From the IMG/VR virus record IMGVR_UViG_3300010396_000001, positions 1 to 64,000 of that record: a stretch of 64,000 bases of DNA. The stretch is one strand, 5' to 3'. This document shows positions 61,532 through 64,000 of this stretch, piece after piece. The stretch is from a virus. The position numbers and the translations under genes are program-made. Below the pieces are notes generated by a model, which saw only the letters and a list, made by a program, of their open reading frames with translations, ran no database searches and was not told the DNA's origin. Each line of letters begins with the position of its first letter. Position 1 is the first letter of the stretch.

Positions 61532-62059
61532 TTAACCTCCTGTCCGCGATCCGATCAGGGTGCCGCCCAGCAGCCTGCGCGGGCGGCGGGGCTTCAGCAG
61601 CTCGCTGATGTCGAAGTCGGCCCAGCGGCTGAGGTTCCCGGCCGACAGGGCCGTCCAGCCCTCGCGCTGGAGGTGCCGGACCCAGGCCCGGGTGGGGCAG
61701 CCGTCCAGCCTCAGCGCGGCTGCGTCCTGCCAGCCCTCGGCCGGGGAGAACACCTGCGTGACCCGCGGCCGGGCGCCGTGCTCCAGCGGGCGGCTGGCGA
61801 AGTACTCCTCGACCGGCTGGAGCAGCTGCTCGGCCAGGGGAACCGTGTCCCACTCGGCGATCCTGGTGAAGTTCAGGTTGTACCAGGTCTTCATGCGCTT
61901 CTCGACTGACGGCTGGGAGACTCCGCGCAGGATGACTTCCCACGTGCTGCTGCCGTGGTACCGGGCGACTCCGGCATAGCAGTAGCTGCCCGAGGTTCTC
62001 AGCTCGACCCGGCTGCCGTCAGGAGCCTTCCCGACCAGGGTCTTCTTCGTTCCGCTCAT
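61532..62059 (-). CDS. Hypothetical protein, 175 aa
   Basis: Start chosen at ATG 62059 (GGAGG seven bases before) rather than 62089, which lies on the promoter. Beta-rich N-terminus (VGKAPDGSRVELRTSGSYCYAGVARY), helical middle, basic Pro/Arg tail ending RTGG. Function unknown. Confidence 0.65.
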   Translation of the reverse strand: MSGTKKTLVGKAPDGSRVELRTSGSYCYAGVARYHGSSTWEVILRGVSQPSVEKRMKTWYNLNFTRIAEWDTVPLAEQLLQPVEEYFASRPLEHGARPRVTQVFSPAEGWQDAAALRLDGCPTRAWVRHLQREGWTALSAGNLSRWADFDISELLKPRRPRRLLGGTLIGSRTGG

Positions 62060-62087
62060 GTCCCTGCCTCCTCGTCGTCCTGAGCCC

Positions 62088-62117
62088 ACCCTATGCTCGA
62101 TGCCAGGAGATTGTCAA
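62088..62117 (-). promoter_or_regulatory. Minus-strand promoter
   Basis: TTGACA (62117-62112), 18-bp spacer, TAGGGT (62093-62088). A GCAAGGAAGTT element precedes the -35, as near 39885. Confidence 0.7.
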
Positions 62118-62203
62118 ACTTCCTTGCAGCCTGCTGTCACCAGGACCGGCGGCTGCCGCGAGAAGAAGATCTCCGGTAACATGCGCACTGAAAGGAGGCA
62201 GTC

Positions 62204-62530
62204 ATGAATGCCGAATTCGACCTGCTTGTCTCGCAGGCCGTCTCGCATGCGCGCCTCCTGGAAAGGGCGCTGCATGACTCCGGCCCGTGGTGGGCTGTTA
62301 CGTACGGCTCCCACACGGAATGCCGCGTTCCTGTCTCCCGGACGGTGCTGGCCGCGGAGCGCCGCATCATGCTGATCGCCTACCTGACTCGCGGCTGCGA
62401 GCGCATTTCCGCGGTCGAGATCTACTGTGCCGGAGAGCTGGTAACGGCACGGGAAATAGCGGATGAGCCCTCGGCTCCGTGCCGTATCGCGCTGAGCGTC
62501 GGAATCGGCGCGCCCGAGCCCGCATGGTAG
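62204..62530 (+). CDS. Hypothetical protein, 108 aa
   Basis: ATG 62204, 6 bases after AAAGGAGG. Alpha/beta sequence (FDLLVSQAVSHARLLERAL, AVEIYCAGELVTAREIADE). TAACAT at 62176 may be its -10. The stop overlaps the helicase start. Confidence 0.65.
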   Translation: MNAEFDLLVSQAVSHARLLERALHDSGPWWAVTYGSHTECRVPVSRTVLAAERRIMLIAYLTRGCERISAVEIYCAGELVTAREIADEPSAPCRIALSVGIGAPEPAW

Positions 62531-64000
62531 CCGCTGAATTCACCCCGCCCCGGCTGATCGAGTTCCAGCTGGACGGTGCTGCCCTGGCGTGCGTGCGGCG
62601 TCACATGCTGGCCGCCTGGGACACCGGGACCGGGAAATCCGGCCTGGCTCTCGGGGCGGCCTGCATGGCGCTGCAGGACGGCACGGACATCGTGATCATC
62701 GTTTGCGAGCCCAACAAGATCGCCGAGTGGGTGGCTGACCTCGGGATCTTCACTACGATCAGGCCTGAGGACATCGCGGTGTATCACGGCCCGCGGCGCT
62801 CCGGGCTCCTCGCCAGCCTGCCGGCCGTGCTGATCACCACCTATGACATCATCCGCCAGGACGGTGCCCTGGTGGCAGGGCCGCGCAAGATGACCGACGG
62901 GCCGCTGCTGGATGCCCTGGCCGGGCTCGACGTCATGGTGGTCTATGACGAGATCAGCATCCTGGGCAACCGGGGATCGCGCCGGTACCGGGCTCACCAC
63001 CACTTCCTGGAGCGGCTGCGCGCCCGCGGCAGCACCCGGCGCCTCGGCCTGACCGCCACCCCGGTCGAGACTGGCTACGAGAACCTGTTCTCCGAGCTGC
63101 GCCTGATCGTTCCCCAGGCAATGCCCATGATCAAGGAATTCGACAAGAAGGTCATTGCCTACCGCGATCCCACCCGGTATTACCAGGCCCACTACCGGCC
63201 CGAGGGGATTACGTGGTTCCGGGAGATCTGCGCTCCCTGGATCCTGCGCAAGCGCAAGACCGATCCCGATGTCGTCGAGCAGTTCCCGCCTTTTACCGAG
63301 AAGTTCATCCTCTGCCCGCTGCACGCGGACCAGAAGGCCCTGTACCGGCGCCTGGAGGACCTGGCCTGGGATGAGAGCGGCAGTTACCAGAAGGTGGCCG
63401 GGCTGGCCCCGCTGCTGCGCCAGCTGGCTGGGGATCCCCTCGCCGTCCGCGAGGCTGCCGCGCACGGAGATTCCGCCCTGGCCTGCATCATGTGGGAAGA
63501 AATGGAGCCCGAGCTGAAAGGATGCTCCTCGGGAAAGGCCGAGGAGCTGGTCCGCCAGCTGGAGTTCATCTGCGGGAACGGCCACAAGGCCATCGTCTTC
63601 ACGTTCTTCGCCCACACGGTGCTCCCCGCGCTGGCCGAGCGGCTGGCCGGGTTCAGCGTCTTCACCTACCACGGCGGGATGGCGCGCGGGGTCCAGGAGC
63701 AGGCCAAGGCCGGATTCCTGGCTGCCCCGGGCGCTGCCGTGCTGCTGGCCTCCGACGCGGCGGCCCGCGGCATCAACCTGCCCGGCATCCCCTACGTCAT
63801 CGAGTACGAGGCGGCCCGCACGCACGCCATCCGCACCCAGCGCGCCGGCCGGGCTCACCGCCTCGGGTCGGGCGTGCCGGTTACCATGATCACCCTGGTG
63901 GCCGAGGGCACCATGGAAGACGCCCGTGCCATTCCCCGCCTGCTGGACCGCAACGAGCAGCAGGATGTCATCCTGGGGGACTCCGGTGCCGAGAATTACG
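62524..64000 (+). CDS. SNF2-type superfamily 2 helicase (3' end outside window)
   Basis: ATG 62524, overlapping the previous stop; 492 codons seen and still open at base 64000. Motif I DTGTGKS (33-39), Ia-like VCEPNKIAEW, II VVYDEISIL, III LGLTATP, then RKRKTDPD, and C-terminal VFTFFAHTV, TYHGGMARG, ASDAAARGINLPG and QRAGRAHRLG (motif VI). A DNA translocase/helicase typical of phage replication-recombination sets. Confidence 0.9.
   Translation, partial: MVAAEFTPPRLIEFQLDGAALACVRRHMLAAWDTGTGKSGLALGAACMALQDGTDIVIIVCEPNKIAEWVADLGIFTTIRPEDIAVYHGPRRSGLLASLPAVLITTYDIIRQDGALVAGPRKMTDGPLLDALAGLDVMVVYDEISILGNRGSRRYRAHHHFLERLRARGSTRRLGLTATPVETGYENLFSELRLIVPQAMPMIKEFDKKVIAYRDPTRYYQAHYRPEGITWFREICAPWILRKRKTDPDVVEQFPPFTEKFILCPLHADQKALYRRLEDLAWDESGSYQKVAGLAPLLRQLAGDPLAVREAAAHGDSALACIMWEEMEPELKGCSSGKAEELVRQLEFICGNGHKAIVFTFFAHTVLPALAERLAGFSVFTYHGGMARGVQEQAKAGFLAAPGAAVLLASDAAARGINLPGIPYVIEYEAARTHAIRTQRAGRAHRLGSGVPVTMITLVAEGTMEDARAIPRLLDRNEQQDVILGDSGAENY

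Noticed and set aside
1-64000. Use of genetic code 15 (TAG fully reassigned) because of the CTA tRNA
   Set aside because: Many well-supported genes, including late structural ones, end at TAG exactly where the next gene or promoter begins, and long genes show no in-frame TAG that must be read through.
1-64000. Integrase, attachment site, insertion sequence
   Set aside because: None recognised; mobile DNA is limited to the homing-type and HNH nucleases.

Overview
The window is a GC-rich stretch of a large tailed phage with a contractile tail (myovirus morphology) that very probably infects an actinobacterium. Evidence for the phage is the ordered set of neck, tail sheath, tail tube, tail-assembly chaperone with a -1 frameshift site, tape measure, baseplate hub, gp25-like wedge, baseplate J and fibre genes. 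Evidence for an actinobacterial host is the base composition, frequent GTG starts, TANNNT-type -10 boxes with leaderless starts, an Lsr2-like nucleoid protein, an Rpf-like muralytic enzyme and several zinc-ribbon families typical of actinophages. No integrase, repressor or attachment site was seen.

Layout. 1-435: the end of a probable major capsid protein, followed by a homing-endonuclease-like gene. 1.3-9 kb: a dense run of small, mostly unknown genes; many start at a TAGGCT box 6-7 bases before the ATG (probable leaderless promoters). It includes a ubiquitin-like protein ending in Gly-Gly, a von Willebrand A (VWA) protein, an RlaP-type nucleotidyltransferase, and a candidate 330-nt non-coding RNA on the minus strand. 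8.7-11.7 kb: lipoprotein, membrane protein, second VWA protein and two minus-strand genes. 11.8 kb: a canonical tRNA with anticodon CTA (amber suppressor). 12-17.5 kb: unknown genes, two secreted proteins (one collagen-like) with related leaders, and a Thg1-type tRNA-His guanylyltransferase. 17.6-23.7 kb: tRNA-like folds and then virion decoration proteins. 23.7-26 kb: small accessory genes. 26-36.3 kb: neck, sheath, tube, Lsr2, chaperones and tape measure. 36.4-39.9 kb: two cell-wall hydrolases and a minus-strand accessory operon. 39.9-50.3 kb: hub and baseplate. 50.8-56.8 kb: very large fibre proteins and a holin-like membrane protein. 56.8-64 kb: HNH nuclease, DinG-like helicase, metallophosphoesterase, unknown genes and the start of an SNF2-type helicase.

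How it fits together. Structural genes run left to right as long, tightly packed units, interrupted by minus-strand gene blocks that have their own TTGAC / TAGNNT promoters. The most unusual features are the amber-suppressor tRNA in a genome where TAG is a common stop codon; promoters whose -10 box contains the stop codon of the upstream gene and sets the next start exactly in phase, so that suppression would fuse neighbours; the Gly-Gly ubiquitin-like protein; the paired RNA-repair-type enzymes; and the promoter-plus-terminator unit with no convincing ORF. Promoter and RNA calls are by eye; protein functions rest on motif recognition without database searches.
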